From positions 1 to 37,534 of the IMG/VR virus record IMGVR_UViG_3300025594_000021: 37,534 bases of DNA; one strand, written 5' to 3'. The stretch comes from a virus. Made by a program: the position numbers and the translations under genes. The notes below the pieces were generated by a model. The model was given only the letters and a program-made list of their open reading frames with translations, was not told where the DNA came from and searched no databases. Below, in pieces: positions 1 to 8,777 of this stretch (position 1 is the first letter of the stretch; every line of letters begins with the position of its first letter).

Positions 1-58
1 AGTAGGAGTTTGGGCGCGCGGTATTCTGGCTGGATTATTTTTTTGAGGAGGTCGTTGG

Positions 59-703
59 GTGGGACGCAGGAAAGATGCGCCCGCCACTCAGGCGGCGAAG
101 GGATTTCCCGGCCGGCGCAAGGCGCGCGAGATGCAGGCGGCGGTCGAACTGGCCGCGCGCGCGCAGCCCGCGGCCGACCAGGTCGCCGCGGCGCGTGATC
201 CTTTCGCGGCTCCGAGCATGTTCCGAACCGCGCCGTCGTACTACGCCCGGGCGCTCGCCGTCTGGTCGGACACGATCCGCGGCTTGCGCGTCCTGGGCCG
301 GCTCGATTCGCGCTACGCCCCGTCGATCGCGATCTACTGCGTCGCGGTCCAGGAGTGGGAAGCGGCCTGCAAGCACATCCGCCAGAACGGCTTCGTTCAG
401 GAGGTGGTGCGCACCACGGGCGACAAATGGTTCCGGCCGAATCCGATGCTCGACGTGCGCTCGGCTGCCGAGACCACGATCAAGGAAAAGGCCCGCGAGT
501 TCGGCCTGTCGCCGCTGTTCGATCAGGATCTGCTGAAGGTGCAGACCTTCAACCGCTCGCAGGGCAAGAGCCAGGGCGAGCTGCCTCTCGACGGTCCTGA
601 CGAGGATGGGGCGTCGGGGGAAGCACAGGCGCGACAGGCAGGCGAGGATCCTCTCGACCTGATGAACCGGGCCGATTCGCCGCCGCCTGATCGGCTCAAC
701 TAG
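59..703 (+). CDS. terS: terminase small subunit (P27 type)
   Basis: 214 residues, beginning at a GTG codon chosen because a strong ribosome site (GAGGAGGT, 45-52) lies six bases upstream. Small terminase subunits bind the phage packaging site and feed DNA to the large subunit at the portal. The basic N-terminus (GRRKDAPATQAAKGFPGRRK) followed by a helical middle with aromatic-rich segments (around residues 57-110) and an acidic, Pro-rich tail is typical of the P27-like family. It sits directly before the large terminase, which is the strongest support. The G+C-rich coding pattern matches the neighbours. No HNH endonuclease or other gene is visible in the 58 bases to the left, so whatever precedes it is outside the window. 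Confidence 0.85.
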   Translation: MGRRKDAPATQAAKGFPGRRKAREMQAAVELAARAQPAADQVAAARDPFAAPSMFRTAPSYYARALAVWSDTIRGLRVLGRLDSRYAPSIAIYCVAVQEWEAACKHIRQNGFVQEVVRTTGDKWFRPNPMLDVRSAAETTIKEKAREFGLSPLFDQDLLKVQTFNRSQGKSQGELPLDGPDEDGASGEAQARQAGEDPLDLMNRADSPPPDRLN

Positions 704-709
704 ACCATC

Positions 710-2515
710 ATGGTCGAGGAGCGTTCGGGCCCGTCGCCCGACACGGCGGCCGATCCGCACGCGCTGCCGCCCTGGCTTGCCGAAGTGGCGGCCGACCCGG
801 CCTATGCCTGGGCGCTGTCGGGTTGGCGCCGTGCCGCGTCGCTGCCCGGCGCCTGGTTCGACGAGGCCAAGGCGCAGAAGGTGGTGGACGCCTGGCCGAA
901 GATCCTGCGGCTCACGGAGGATCGTTTCGACGGCAAACCGTTCTGGCTGCTGAAATGGCAGTCGATCACGGTGCGCCTGCTGGTCGGCTGGAAGAAGCCG
1001 GTCGAGATCCTGGACGAGACGACGGGCAAGCCGCGCATCGCCTGGGTTCGGGTGTTCCGGCGGCTCGATCTCTGGATCGCGCGAAAGAACGGCAAGTCGG
1101 AGTTCCTCGCGGGCCTCGGCATCCTGTTCTTCCTGCTCGAGAAGGTGCCGGGCGCGCAGGGCTTCGTCTTCGGCCGCGACGAGAAGCAGGGCATGGTGCC
1201 CTTCCGCAAGATGAAGGGCATGATCGAGAAGTCGATCGGCCTGATGGTCGGTCGAGACGGCACCCGCCGCGTCGTCAACCAGGCGAAGAGCATCTTCGTG
1301 CCCGAGACCAGCGGGCTCTGCGAACTGCTCTCGGGCAAGCCCGACGGCAAGCATGGCCGCGCGCCGACGGTGATCATCGGCGACGAGATCCACGAATGGC
1401 TGACGCGCGTCCTCGCCGACACCTTGCGGCAGGGCACGGCGACCCGCCTGCAGCCGATCGAGCTCTACGCTTCGACCGCCGGCGTGAAGACGGCGCGCAT
1501 CGGCTACGAGTGGTTCGAGGAGAGCATGGAGATCCTCGAGGGGACGAAGGACGACCCGACCACGCTGGTCGTGTTCTTCGGCGCCGCGGCCGAGGACGAC
1601 TGGACCGACGAGGCGGTCTGGCGCAAGGCCAACCCCTCGATCGGCATGACGCCGACCTGGGACTACATGCGCATCGAGGCGCGCAAGGCCAAGGGCAAGC
1701 CGGCGGCCGAAGCCGCGTTCAAGTGCTACCACCTCAACCAGTGGGTGGATCACGTTTCGGGCTGGATCCCCGTCTCGGTCTGGAAGGCGGCCACCGCCGA
1801 TGCCGAGGGTTGGAAGACACAGGCCGCGCGCTTCAAGGGCCGGCGCTGCTTTGGCGCAACGGACGTCTCGTCGGTGCGCGACCTGACCGCCCTGATCTGG
1901 CTGTTCGAGCCGGAGGAGCCGGACGGCGCCTGGGATCTGCTGCCGATCTTCTGGGTGCCGGAGGGCACGCTGGCGCAGCGGCAGGAGCAGGACCGCCGGG
2001 TCAACTGGCGGTCCTGGGTCGACCAGGGCGCGCTGCGGACGATGCCGGGCGAGGTCGTCGACCTGCAGGTCGTCGCCAATGCCATCCTGGAAGGCATGGC
2101 GGCCTTCGAGGTCCAGATGCTCGGCTTCGACAGTTGGGGCGTCTCGCAGCTGCAGATCATGCTGCAGGACGAGGGCGTCACGGCGACGATCGGCGACGAC
2201 CCGTTCATGGTCAATCTGCGTCAGGGCCATCGCACCCTGGCCGAGCCGACCAAGGAATTCGAGCGCCTGGTGTTCCAGCGCAAGCTCGACCACGCCGGGC
2301 ACCCGGTCCTGGCCTGGATGGCGCAGCACTGCGGCGTCCGCTTTGACGCCAATTTGAACTACGTCCCGGACAAGGCCGGGTCGAAGGACAAGATCGACGG
2401 CATCATGGCGTCCGTCATGGCGGTGGCGCTGACGATGGGCCCGGCCGCCGCCGGCCCCTCGGTCTACGAGGATCGCGGCATTCTGGAAATCGAGGTCGAG
2501 GAGTGGGCCCCATGA
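710..2515 (+). CDS. terL: terminase large subunit
   Basis: 601 residues. This is the ATP-driven DNA packaging motor and headful/cos nuclease. A Walker A-like loop (ARKNGKSE, about 124-131) and a Walker B strand with the catalytic acid pair (VIIGDEIHE, D225-E226) are clear. The C-terminal nuclease half starts near GATDVSSVRD (D385), and further acidic positions occur at GFDSWG and near DKIDGIMAS at the end, as in HK97-type terminases. It starts six bases after the small subunit with almost no Shine-Dalgarno sequence, suggesting translational coupling. It overlaps the portal gene by four bases (ATGA). Length is normal for the family. Confidence 0.95.
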   Translation: MVEERSGPSPDTAADPHALPPWLAEVAADPAYAWALSGWRRAASLPGAWFDEAKAQKVVDAWPKILRLTEDRFDGKPFWLLKWQSITVRLLVGWKKPVEILDETTGKPRIAWVRVFRRLDLWIARKNGKSEFLAGLGILFFLLEKVPGAQGFVFGRDEKQGMVPFRKMKGMIEKSIGLMVGRDGTRRVVNQAKSIFVPETSGLCELLSGKPDGKHGRAPTVIIGDEIHEWLTRVLADTLRQGTATRLQPIELYASTAGVKTARIGYEWFEESMEILEGTKDDPTTLVVFFGAAAEDDWTDEAVWRKANPSIGMTPTWDYMRIEARKAKGKPAAEAAFKCYHLNQWVDHVSGWIPVSVWKAATADAEGWKTQAARFKGRRCFGATDVSSVRDLTALIWLFEPEEPDGAWDLLPIFWVPEGTLAQRQEQDRRVNWRSWVDQGALRTMPGEVVDLQVVANAILEGMAAFEVQMLGFDSWGVSQLQIMLQDEGVTATIGDDPFMVNLRQGHRTLAEPTKEFERLVFQRKLDHAGHPVLAWMAQHCGVRFDANLNYVPDKAGSKDKIDGIMASVMAVALTMGPAAAGPSVYEDRGILEIEVEEWAP

Positions 2516-3891
2516 ATCTTCGTGGCATGCTCGCTCGCGCGCTGCTCGGGCCGGACCTGTCGGCCGAGCGCTTCGGCCCGTCGCATGGCGTGTCGGACGC
2601 GAATGGCTGGTTCGTCCGCATGTTCGGCGGCAAGACCAAGGCCGGGATCAGCGTCTCCGAACTCGGCGCGCTGCACCTGCCGGTGGTCTATGCCTGCGTC
2701 AACCGGATCAGCAATCCGGTCGCCGGCGTGCCGGTCGGCATCTTCCGCAAGGGTCCGAAGGGCGAGGTCATCGCGGTGACGGATCACCCGTTCGCGCAGA
2801 AAATCAAGCTGCGGCCGAACGACCTGATGTCGTCGCGGACGCTGCGCAAGACCCTGCAGGGCCACGCCCTGCTCTGGGGCAACGGCTATGGCGAGATCGA
2901 GCGCAATGGCCGCGGCCAGTCGGTCGGGATCTGGCCGCTGCTGCCCGATTCAACCGAGCCGCGCCGTATTCGCGACGAGCTTGTCTACGAGACGACCATC
3001 TCGGGCCAGCGTCACCAGATGCAACAGCGCGACGTGATGCACATCATGGACCTGTCGCATGACGGCTATCGTGGCCTTTCGCAGATCGCGATGGCGCGCC
3101 AGGCGGTTGGCATGGGCCTCGCCATGGAGGAGTTCGGCGCAAAGTTCTTCGCCAACGACGCCAAGTCCGGCGGTTTCCTGATGCACCCGGGCCGGCTGTC
3201 GTCGAATGCTCAGGGCAACCTCGCCGGCAAGCCGCGCGCCGGCGGCTCGGACCAGCGCAGCGATTCCGGCGCCCAGCTCGAAAAGCAGGGCGGGCTCAAG
3301 AATGCGCACCGCGTCAAGGTGCTCGAGGAGGGCGTCAAATACGTCTCGACCACGATCCCGCCCGAGGATGCGCAGTTCCTCGGCTCGCGCGAGTTCCAGA
3401 TCGCCGAGATCGCCCGGATCTACGACGTGCCGCTGGTGCTGCTGCAGAGCCATGAGAAATCGACCAGCTGGGGCTCGGGCATCGAGCAGCTGATGATCGG
3501 CTTCGTCCGTCAGACGATCGAGCCTTGGGTCGGCGCCTGGGAGCAGGAGTTGAACTGGAAGCTCTTCACCGACGAGGAGCTCGAGCAGGGCTACTACGTC
3601 AAGTTCAACCTCAACGCCCTGCTGCGCGGCGACATGGCCGGGCGCGCTGCCTTCTACAAGGCGCTGTTCGAGCTTGGCGTGCTCTCGCCGAACCAGATCG
3701 CCGCGCTCGAGGAGCAGGATGGCATAGGCGCCGATGGCGACGTGCATTTCGTGTCGAACAACGTCCAGTCGATCGAGCGCGCGATCAACCCGCCCGAGCC
3801 GCCTCCGATCGGCCACAACGGCGGCCCGCCGCTCGACCAGCCCGCCGACGACCCGACCGATCCGGCCGACGAAGAGGAGCCCGGCGCATGA
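2512..3891 (+). CDS. portal protein, HK97 family
   Basis: 459 residues. The portal forms the dodecameric ring at the single head vertex through which DNA enters and leaves. The ATG at 2512 is preferred over the upstream GTG at 2503 because it overlaps the terminase stop as ATGA and has GAGGAG eight bases upstream. Features seen are the N-terminal LHLPVVYACVNRISN region, the central HALLWGNGYGEIERN segment, EIARIYDVPLVLL, and a Pro/Gly-rich acidic tail. These fit the HK97/phage portal (PF04860) pattern. It is followed by the protease with another four-base overlap, so terminase, portal and protease are one coupled unit. Confidence 0.93.
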   Translation: MNLRGMLARALLGPDLSAERFGPSHGVSDANGWFVRMFGGKTKAGISVSELGALHLPVVYACVNRISNPVAGVPVGIFRKGPKGEVIAVTDHPFAQKIKLRPNDLMSSRTLRKTLQGHALLWGNGYGEIERNGRGQSVGIWPLLPDSTEPRRIRDELVYETTISGQRHQMQQRDVMHIMDLSHDGYRGLSQIAMARQAVGMGLAMEEFGAKFFANDAKSGGFLMHPGRLSSNAQGNLAGKPRAGGSDQRSDSGAQLEKQGGLKNAHRVKVLEEGVKYVSTTIPPEDAQFLGSREFQIAEIARIYDVPLVLLQSHEKSTSWGSGIEQLMIGFVRQTIEPWVGAWEQELNWKLFTDEELEQGYYVKFNLNALLRGDMAGRAAFYKALFELGVLSPNQIAALEEQDGIGADGDVHFVSNNVQSIERAINPPEPPPIGHNGGPPLDQPADDPTDPADEEEPGA

Positions 3892-4805
3892 AATACGCGC
3901 ATATCCTGATGGCGGTCACCGAAGAGCGCTGGGCCCTGCAGGAATCGAAGCTGCAGGCGATCATCGACTTCCTCGCCGCGCAGTCATCGGGCCAGAAGCT
4001 CTCGGCCGAGGAGGTCGCGGCGCGGATCCCGGTGAAGGTCGAGCGCGAGGCCGCCCGCCAGGTCGGGCGCGTTGCGCTGCTGCCCTTGCGTGGCGTCATC
4101 GCCAACCGCATGAACATGATGACCGAGATCTCCGGCGGAACCTCGTCGGAAGGCTTCGGCATCGCCTTCCAGGCGGCGCTGCGAGCCGATGACATCAAGG
4201 CGATCGTCATCGATGTCGATTCGCCCGGAGGCATGGTCAGCGGCACGGCCGAGCTCTCGCAGATGATCCATGCGGCGCGCGGCGTGAAGCCGATCGTCGC
4301 TCATGTCAACGCGACCGCCGCCAGCGCCGCCTACTGGATCGCTTCCGCCGCGACCGAGATGGTCGTCACACCATCGGGCGGCGTCGGCGATATCGGCGTG
4401 CTCGGCATGCATGACGATGTCAGCGGCGCGCTCGAAAAGGCCGGCGTCAAGAAGACGATCGTCAAGGCCGGCAAGTTCAAGGCGGCGGTGAATCCGTTCA
4501 CGCCGCTCGACGACGAGACCCGGGCTCGCATGCAGGCGCGTGTCGATGCGGCTTACGGCACGTTCGTCGCCGACGTCGCCCGCAACCGCGGCGTGGCGCT
4601 GGCCCGTGTTCGCGAGGGCTTTGGCCAGGGCGAGATGGTCGACGCCACTCAGGCCGTGGCCGAGGGCATGGCCGACCGCGTCGGTACGCTCGAGGAAACG
4701 CTGCAGCGCTTCGGCGCCTCGCTCTATGGCGAGGTGATCGCGCAGCCGCCGGCGGGCCGCCGCTCGGCCCTGCAGCGCGACAAGCGGGCGCTGGCTCTTT
4801 CGTAA
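3888..4805 (+). CDS. prohead protease, S49 (SppA/ClpP-fold) family
   Basis: 305 residues. It probably matures the capsid by cleaving the scaffold-like N-terminus of the major capsid protein. The ATG at 3888 overlaps the portal stop (ATGA) with GAGGAG upstream; longer in-frame readings would run through the portal gene and are rejected. The IDVDSPGG strand-turn (about 108-115), a Ser in NATAASAAYW (Ser146) and a Lys in KAGKFKAAVNPF (probably Lys198) match the Ser-Lys dyad of S49 peptidases. No separate scaffold gene is seen, consistent with the HK97 arrangement in which the capsid delta domain is the scaffold. A hairpin follows the stop codon. Confidence 0.92.
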   Translation: MKYAHILMAVTEERWALQESKLQAIIDFLAAQSSGQKLSAEEVAARIPVKVEREAARQVGRVALLPLRGVIANRMNMMTEISGGTSSEGFGIAFQAALRADDIKAIVIDVDSPGGMVSGTAELSQMIHAARGVKPIVAHVNATAASAAYWIASAATEMVVTPSGGVGDIGVLGMHDDVSGALEKAGVKKTIVKAGKFKAAVNPFTPLDDETRARMQARVDAAYGTFVADVARNRGVALARVREGFGQGEMVDATQAVAEGMADRVGTLEETLQRFGASLYGEVIAQPPAGRRSALQRDKRALALS

Positions 4806-4826
4806 CACCCGCCGACCGGCGGTCAC

Positions 4827-4858
4827 GGCCTCGCTCGCGTGCCGGCGCGGGCGAGGCC
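4827..4858 (+). terminator. hairpin between protease and capsid genes
   Basis: An inverted repeat with arms GGCCTCGC and GCGAGGCC, extendable to about 13 pairs around a TGCCGG loop, followed by a short TCTTTG tract. It lies in the only sizeable gap between the protease and capsid genes. The T-run is weak, so it may act as a partial terminator or as an mRNA-stabilising 3' end that lets capsid mRNA accumulate separately. No promoter was recognised downstream, so read-through is expected. Confidence 0.5.
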
Positions 4859-4893
4859 TCTTTGTATCCGGCATTCAGCACCAGGAGACACCC

Positions 4894-6192
4894 ATGCTGA
4901 AGGCACTGCGCGAAAAGCGCACCAAGCTGGTCGCGGATATGCGCGGCATCATCGATCTCGCCGAAAAGGAGGATCGCGACCTGTCGGCCGAGGAGCAGTC
5001 CCAGTTCGACACGCTGCAAGCCGAGAAAGAAGGCCTCGACAAGCGCATCGCGCGCCTCGACGCGCAGGATGCGACCGAGACTGCGCTCGGCGCCGTCATT
5101 CCCGCCGCCGCGCGCGGCAATGGCGTCCAGCCGATCCCGCGCCGTCCGAACGAGGCGAGCAAGGAGTTCGAGAGCTTCGGCGAGTTCATGGCGGCGGTGC
5201 GTTTCAACCGCAACGACCAGCGCCTGACCTTCGTCGAGGGCGTCGGCGCCCAGGCCGGCGAGAACGGCCTGCAGGCCGAGCTGCGCATGGACAACGACAC
5301 CCAGGGCGGCTTCATGGTGCCGACCCAGATGCGCAACCAGATCATGCGTGTTGATCCCCAGGCTGCCCTGGTCCGTCCGCGCGCCCAGGTCATCCCGGCC
5401 GGCAGCCCGCCCGACGCCTCGATCACCATGCCGGCGCTCGACCAGTCCGGCGCCAACCCGGGCAATATGTACGGCGGCGTCGAGGTCAAGTGGATCGGCG
5501 AAGGCGACGAGAAGCCCGAGACCGATGCCCGCCTCAGCGAGATCACGCTGACGCCGCACGAGGTCGCGGGCTTCGTCACCGTCACCGACAAGCTGCTGCG
5601 CAACTGGGCCGCGTCCGACAGCTTCATCCGCAACCTGCTCTCGGGCGCGGTCGATGCGGCCGAGGATTACGCCTTCCTGCGCGGCTCCGGGATCAACCAG
5701 CCGCTCGGCGCCCTCAACGCCGGAGCGACCAAGTTCATCAACCGGGCCACGGTCAACACGATCACCTATCCTGACCTGGTCAACATGGTCGCGGTGCTGC
5801 TGATGCGCGGGGGCTCGCCGATCTGGTCGATGCCCCAGTCGGCCCTGCCGAAGATCGCGACGATGACGGATCCGGAGGGCCATTACATCTGGAAGCCCGA
5901 TGCCCGCGACGGTTTCGCCGGCACCCTGCTGGGCTATCCGCTGCGCTGGAACAACCGGGCGCCGGCGCTTGGTTCGAAGGGCGACGTGCTGCTGGCCGAC
6001 TGGAATTACTACCTGGTCAAGGATGGCTCGGGCCCGTTCATCGCGGCCTCCGAGCACGTCAAATTCACCTCGAACAAGACCGTCATCAAGATCTTCTGGA
6101 ACGTCGACGGCGCGCCCTGGATGAAGGCGCCGATCAAGGAAGAGAACGGCTACGAGGTCTCGCCCTTCGTCGGACTCGACGTCCCGGCCTGA
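4894..6192 (+). CDS. major capsid protein, HK97 fold
   Basis: 432 residues with a good ribosome site (CAGGAGAC). The first 70 or so residues are charged and predicted coiled coil (LREKRTKLVADMRGIIDLAEKE), matching the delta/scaffold domain removed by the prohead protease. After a Pro/Arg linker (about 75-90), the mature domain shows HK97-family landmarks: DTQGGFMVPTQM, the GEGDEKPETDARLSEITLTPHEVAGFVTVTDKLL E-loop/P-domain region, the FLRGSGINQPLG segment, and the C-terminal AASEHVKFTSNKTVIKIF strand. Position after portal and protease is canonical. No sign of crosslinking chemistry can be judged from sequence alone. Confidence 0.95.
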   Translation: MLKALREKRTKLVADMRGIIDLAEKEDRDLSAEEQSQFDTLQAEKEGLDKRIARLDAQDATETALGAVIPAAARGNGVQPIPRRPNEASKEFESFGEFMAAVRFNRNDQRLTFVEGVGAQAGENGLQAELRMDNDTQGGFMVPTQMRNQIMRVDPQAALVRPRAQVIPAGSPPDASITMPALDQSGANPGNMYGGVEVKWIGEGDEKPETDARLSEITLTPHEVAGFVTVTDKLLRNWAASDSFIRNLLSGAVDAAEDYAFLRGSGINQPLGALNAGATKFINRATVNTITYPDLVNMVAVLLMRGGSPIWSMPQSALPKIATMTDPEGHYIWKPDARDGFAGTLLGYPLRWNNRAPALGSKGDVLLADWNYYLVKDGSGPFIAASEHVKFTSNKTVIKIFWNVDGAPWMKAPIKEENGYEVSPFVGLDVPA

Positions 6193-6221
6193 TCGCGCCC
6201 CACCTGCGCGTCATGCGCCTC

Positions 6222-6242
6222 GGCGCCGGCCAGTCCGGCGCC
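6222..6242 (+). other. perfect hairpin after the capsid gene
   Basis: Arms GGCGCCGG and CCGGCGCC with a five-base CCAGT loop, an eight-pair perfect stem in the gap after the capsid stop codon. There is no T-run, so intrinsic termination is unlikely; it could protect the 3' end of the abundant capsid message. Confidence 0.45.
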
Positions 6243-6285
6243 GCCCTCACCCTCCCCGCCATCACCGTCCTGAAAGGAGCTCGCC

Positions 6286-6711
6286 ATGCGCGACCTCGCC
6301 AATTCCGTGCATCTCAAGCGGGCCATCAGCCCGGCCGCGGCCGTCACCGACAACACCCCGTTCGTCTCGCAGATCGTCGACAAGACCGGGTACGAGCAGC
6401 TGATGTTCGCCATCCTGATCGGCGCCCTGGCCGATGCCGACGCGACCTTCGTCGTTCTCCTCCAGCATGGCGACGCCGCCAACCTCTCCGATGCGGCCGA
6501 CGTGCCGGATGCGCAGCTGACCGGCACCGAGGCGCTGGCCGGCTTCACCTTCGCCGCCGACGATCAGCTGCGGAAGATCGGCTATGTCGGCCCCAAGCGC
6601 TACGTCCGCATGACGATCACGCCGGCCAACAACACCGGCAACGCCTTCATCGCGGCCGTCGCCATCCTGTCGAGCTCGCGCTACGCGCCGACCCCGAATC
6701 CGCCGGTCTGA
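6286..6711 (+). CDS. small head protein, possible decoration protein
   Basis: 141 residues with a strong ribosome site (GAAAGGAG). I do not recognise a named family with certainty. The protein is Ala-rich, lacks membrane segments and Cys, and looks beta-rich (VRMTITPANNTGNAFIAAVAILSSSRY near the end). Many alphaproteobacterial siphoviruses carry a protein of this size immediately after the capsid gene that decorates the head, which is the basis of the suggested role. It could equally be another minor head protein. Its strong ribosome site suggests it is made in quantity. Confidence 0.6.
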   Translation: MRDLANSVHLKRAISPAAAVTDNTPFVSQIVDKTGYEQLMFAILIGALADADATFVVLLQHGDAANLSDAADVPDAQLTGTEALAGFTFAADDQLRKIGYVGPKRYVRMTITPANNTGNAFIAAVAILSSSRYAPTPNPPV

Positions 6712-6774
6712 TCGCCGCTCCCGCCTTTTCCTGAAATGGATGGCGCCGGGCGCCGTCCCGTCGAGGACTGACCC

Positions 6775-7329
6775 ATGAAAGACATCGTGATTTCGGAGTG
6801 CGTCGATGTGCGCACCGGCAAGCGCCATCAGCGCGGCGAGGTGTTTCCCTCGGACGACGTGCTGCAGATCGACCGCCTGACCAAAGCCGGCTGCCTTTCG
6901 CCGTCGAACACGGCCCAAGCCAAGGCCGCTCTCGCCGAGCGCGAGGCCGCCGAGGAACTGGCGAGCAGGGCGAGCCGCGCTGCCGAGCGCCAGCGCCTGG
7001 CCGCGGCCGAGGCCACCGCGGCGGCAAGCAGCAAGCTCAACGAGGCGATCGCCGCGCTCGAGCTGCGCCGGACCGAGGCCGAGACGGCGGCGACCGAAGC
7101 CGAGGAGCGCGCGCGCCTGGCCGAGGAGGCCGCGACGGCGTCCGCCACGCGCGTCTTGGAGATCGAGGCGGCGATCGCCGAATTGGCGAGGCGCCAGGAC
7201 GAGGCCGACACGGCGATCGCCACGGCCACGGCCCGCAAGGGCGAGGTCGAGGACGAGCTGCAGGCGCTCGAGGCCAGGCTCGCCCAGGCGAGCGAGGACG
7301 CGGCCGCCGCCCGCAAGAAGAAGCCCTGA
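6775..7329 (+). CDS. coiled-coil head-region protein, function unknown
   Basis: 184 residues. The first 45 form a compact domain (ISECVDVRTGKRHQRGEVF...IDRLTKAGCLS), after which almost the whole protein is an Ala/Glu/Arg-rich heptad pattern ending in a basic RKKKP. A short N-terminal domain of this type with a 'variable tail' is common in capsid-adjacent genes of alphaproteobacterial phages. The long coiled coil could be a head fibre or internal scaffold-like protein; this is inference. It is followed after three bases by the connector gene. No catalytic motif is visible. Confidence 0.6.
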   Translation: MKDIVISECVDVRTGKRHQRGEVFPSDDVLQIDRLTKAGCLSPSNTAQAKAALAEREAAEELASRASRAAERQRLAAAEATAAASSKLNEAIAALELRRTEAETAATEAEERARLAEEAATASATRVLEIEAAIAELARRQDEADTAIATATARKGEVEDELQALEARLAQASEDAAAARKKKP

Positions 7330-7332
7330 CCG

Positions 7333-7902
7333 ATGCCTTACGTCGTCGTCGTCACGCCGCCCGGCGAGATCCTGCCGCTCGATGACGTGAAGCGGCATCT
7401 TCGCGTCGACCATGACGACGAGGATGATCTGATCGAGGGTCTGATCCAGGCGGCTGTGGCGACGCTCGACGGCCCCGATGGCTGGCTCGGCCGGGCCCTG
7501 GGCGAGCAGAGGCTCGAACTGCGCAGCAACGGTTTTCCTGTCGGTTGCGATGGCGCGATCGATCTCCCGCTTCAGCCCAGAACCCTCGTCAGCGTCTCCT
7601 ATGACGACGTCGCGGGCTCTGCCCATCTCGTCGATCCCGCCGACTGCAAGCTGCATGGCGCCGGCGTCTATGCCCGTTCGGGTTTCTCCTGGCCCTCGAC
7701 CGCCTGCCGGCCCGACAGCGTGCGGATCCTGTACGACGCGGGGACCAACGACGTCCCCAAGCCGGTGCTCGCCGCGCTCAAGCTGATGATCGGCGATCTC
7801 TACCGCTGGCGCGAAACGACCGCGCCGATCGCCGGGGCGTCCGTTCCGATGTCGACCACCGTCGAAATGCTGCTCGCGCCCTTCCGCGTCTGGCGGGGCT
7901 GA
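7333..7902 (+). CDS. head-tail connector (gp6-like / phiE125 gp8 type)
   Basis: 189 residues. The opening PGEILPLDDVKRHLRVDHDDEDDLIEGLIQAA is the hallmark of the gp6-like connector family: an N-terminal helix bundle binding below the portal. A beta-rich middle and a C-terminal helix (PVLAALKLMIGDLYRWRE) complete the pattern. These proteins form the first adaptor ring between portal and tail. It begins three bases after the preceding stop. Family assignment is confident from the motif and from its place between capsid and tail genes. Confidence 0.88.
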   Translation: MPYVVVVTPPGEILPLDDVKRHLRVDHDDEDDLIEGLIQAAVATLDGPDGWLGRALGEQRLELRSNGFPVGCDGAIDLPLQPRTLVSVSYDDVAGSAHLVDPADCKLHGAGVYARSGFSWPSTACRPDSVRILYDAGTNDVPKPVLAALKLMIGDLYRWRETTAPIAGASVPMSTTVEMLLAPFRVWRG

Positions 7903-7929
7903 CCTTTCTCTTCCGCAAGGATCCTCTTC

Positions 7930-8433
7930 ATGACCGTGACCTCCGAAATCTATGCGCAGATCAAGGCGCGCCAGACGGCCGCGCCCGATCTCGGGCAGGC
8001 CTCCGCCGAAATCAGCGCCGGCATCGCCGTCAAGCTGGGGGCCGGCACGCTCGCCGGCCAGGCCGACCGGATGTGGTCCGACGAGCGCACGCTCGCCGCC
8101 TCCGCGACCGAAAATCTCGACCTCGCCGGCGTCCTGAGTGACATCTTCGGCGCGGCGGCCAGCTTCGCCAAGGTCAAGGCAATCATCGTGGTCGCGGCTG
8201 CGGCCAACGCCGGCGACATCGTGCTTGGCGGCGCCGCCTCGAACGGCTTCGTCGGCCCCTTCGGCGCTGCCGCCCATACCGTCGCGGTGCGGCCGGGCGG
8301 CGTCGTCCTGCTGGCGGACGCCGCCGGCGGCTGGGCTGTCGCGGCGGGGACTGGCGATCTGCTTAAGGTCGCCAACGGCTCCGGCTCGGCGGCCGGAACC
8401 TACAAGATCATTGTGCTCGGCACCTCGGCGTGA
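7930..8433 (+). CDS. conserved-looking virion protein, function unknown
   Basis: 167 residues. The N-terminal part is Ala-rich (EIYAQIKARQTAAPDLGQASAE); the rest looks like a small beta-sandwich, ending VRPGGVVLLADAAGGWAVAAG...AGTYKIIVLGTSA. I do not recognise a family. Lying between two connector genes and overlapping the next gene by four bases (GTGA) makes a structural role likely, perhaps a head decoration or a head-tail joining accessory. No signal peptide or membrane segment is present. Confidence 0.55.
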   Translation: MTVTSEIYAQIKARQTAAPDLGQASAEISAGIAVKLGAGTLAGQADRMWSDERTLAASATENLDLAGVLSDIFGAAASFAKVKAIIVVAAAANAGDIVLGGAASNGFVGPFGAAAHTVAVRPGGVVLLADAAGGWAVAAGTGDLLKVANGSGSAAGTYKIIVLGTSA

Positions 8434-8777
8434 CGCTCGACGCCGGCAAGCTCGATCGGCGCGCGGCGTTCCACCGCCGCGCCGTGCTGGCGGCCGCGGT
8501 TGCCGGCAACCAGCGTGGCGGCTTCGAGGCCGTGCCGTTCCTGACCGTGTGGGCGAACTTTCGCCAGACGCCGGGTCGCGAGCAGGTCAGCGCCGGGCTC
8601 GTCGAGGATCAGATCGGCGGGACGCTGCGGATCCGCGACTGCCGGGCGGCGCGCGAGATCACGGCTGCGGATCGCGTGGTCATGTCCGGCGCGAACTTCG
8701 CGATCAGGAGTGTCGGCCTGCCCGAGGTCCTGCAGGGCTATATCGAGTTTGTCGTCCAGCGCGAGGTGGCGGGCTGA
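8430..8777 (+). CDS. head closure / head-tail adaptor protein
   Basis: 115 residues starting at GTG, with the start overlapping the previous stop as GTGA. The sequence fits the SPP1 gp16-like head-tail joining family: DAGKLDRRAAFHRR at the start, VWANFRQTPGREQVSAG in the middle, and FAIRSVGLPEVLQGYIEFVVQREV at the end. This protein closes the connector after packaging. Order (gp6-like connector, adaptor, gp10-like completion protein, terminator) supports it. One unknown gene (7930-8433) is inserted between connector and adaptor. Confidence 0.82.
   Translation: MTLDAGKLDRRAAFHRRAVLAAAVAGNQRGGFEAVPFLTVWANFRQTPGREQVSAGLVEDQIGGTLRIRDCRAAREITAADRVVMSGANFAIRSVGLPEVLQGYIEFVVQREVAG

Noticed and set aside
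35-2329. Long antisense open frame opposite the terminase genes
   Set aside because: It is Arg/Leu/His-rich shadow coding caused by high G+C in the third codon position of the terminase genes, with no ribosome site or domain.
6262-8277. 671-codon antisense frame opposite the connector genes
   Set aside because: Low-complexity Gly/Arg/Leu composition typical of a shadow frame opposite high-G+C genes; the plus-strand genes here have family motifs and ordered overlaps.
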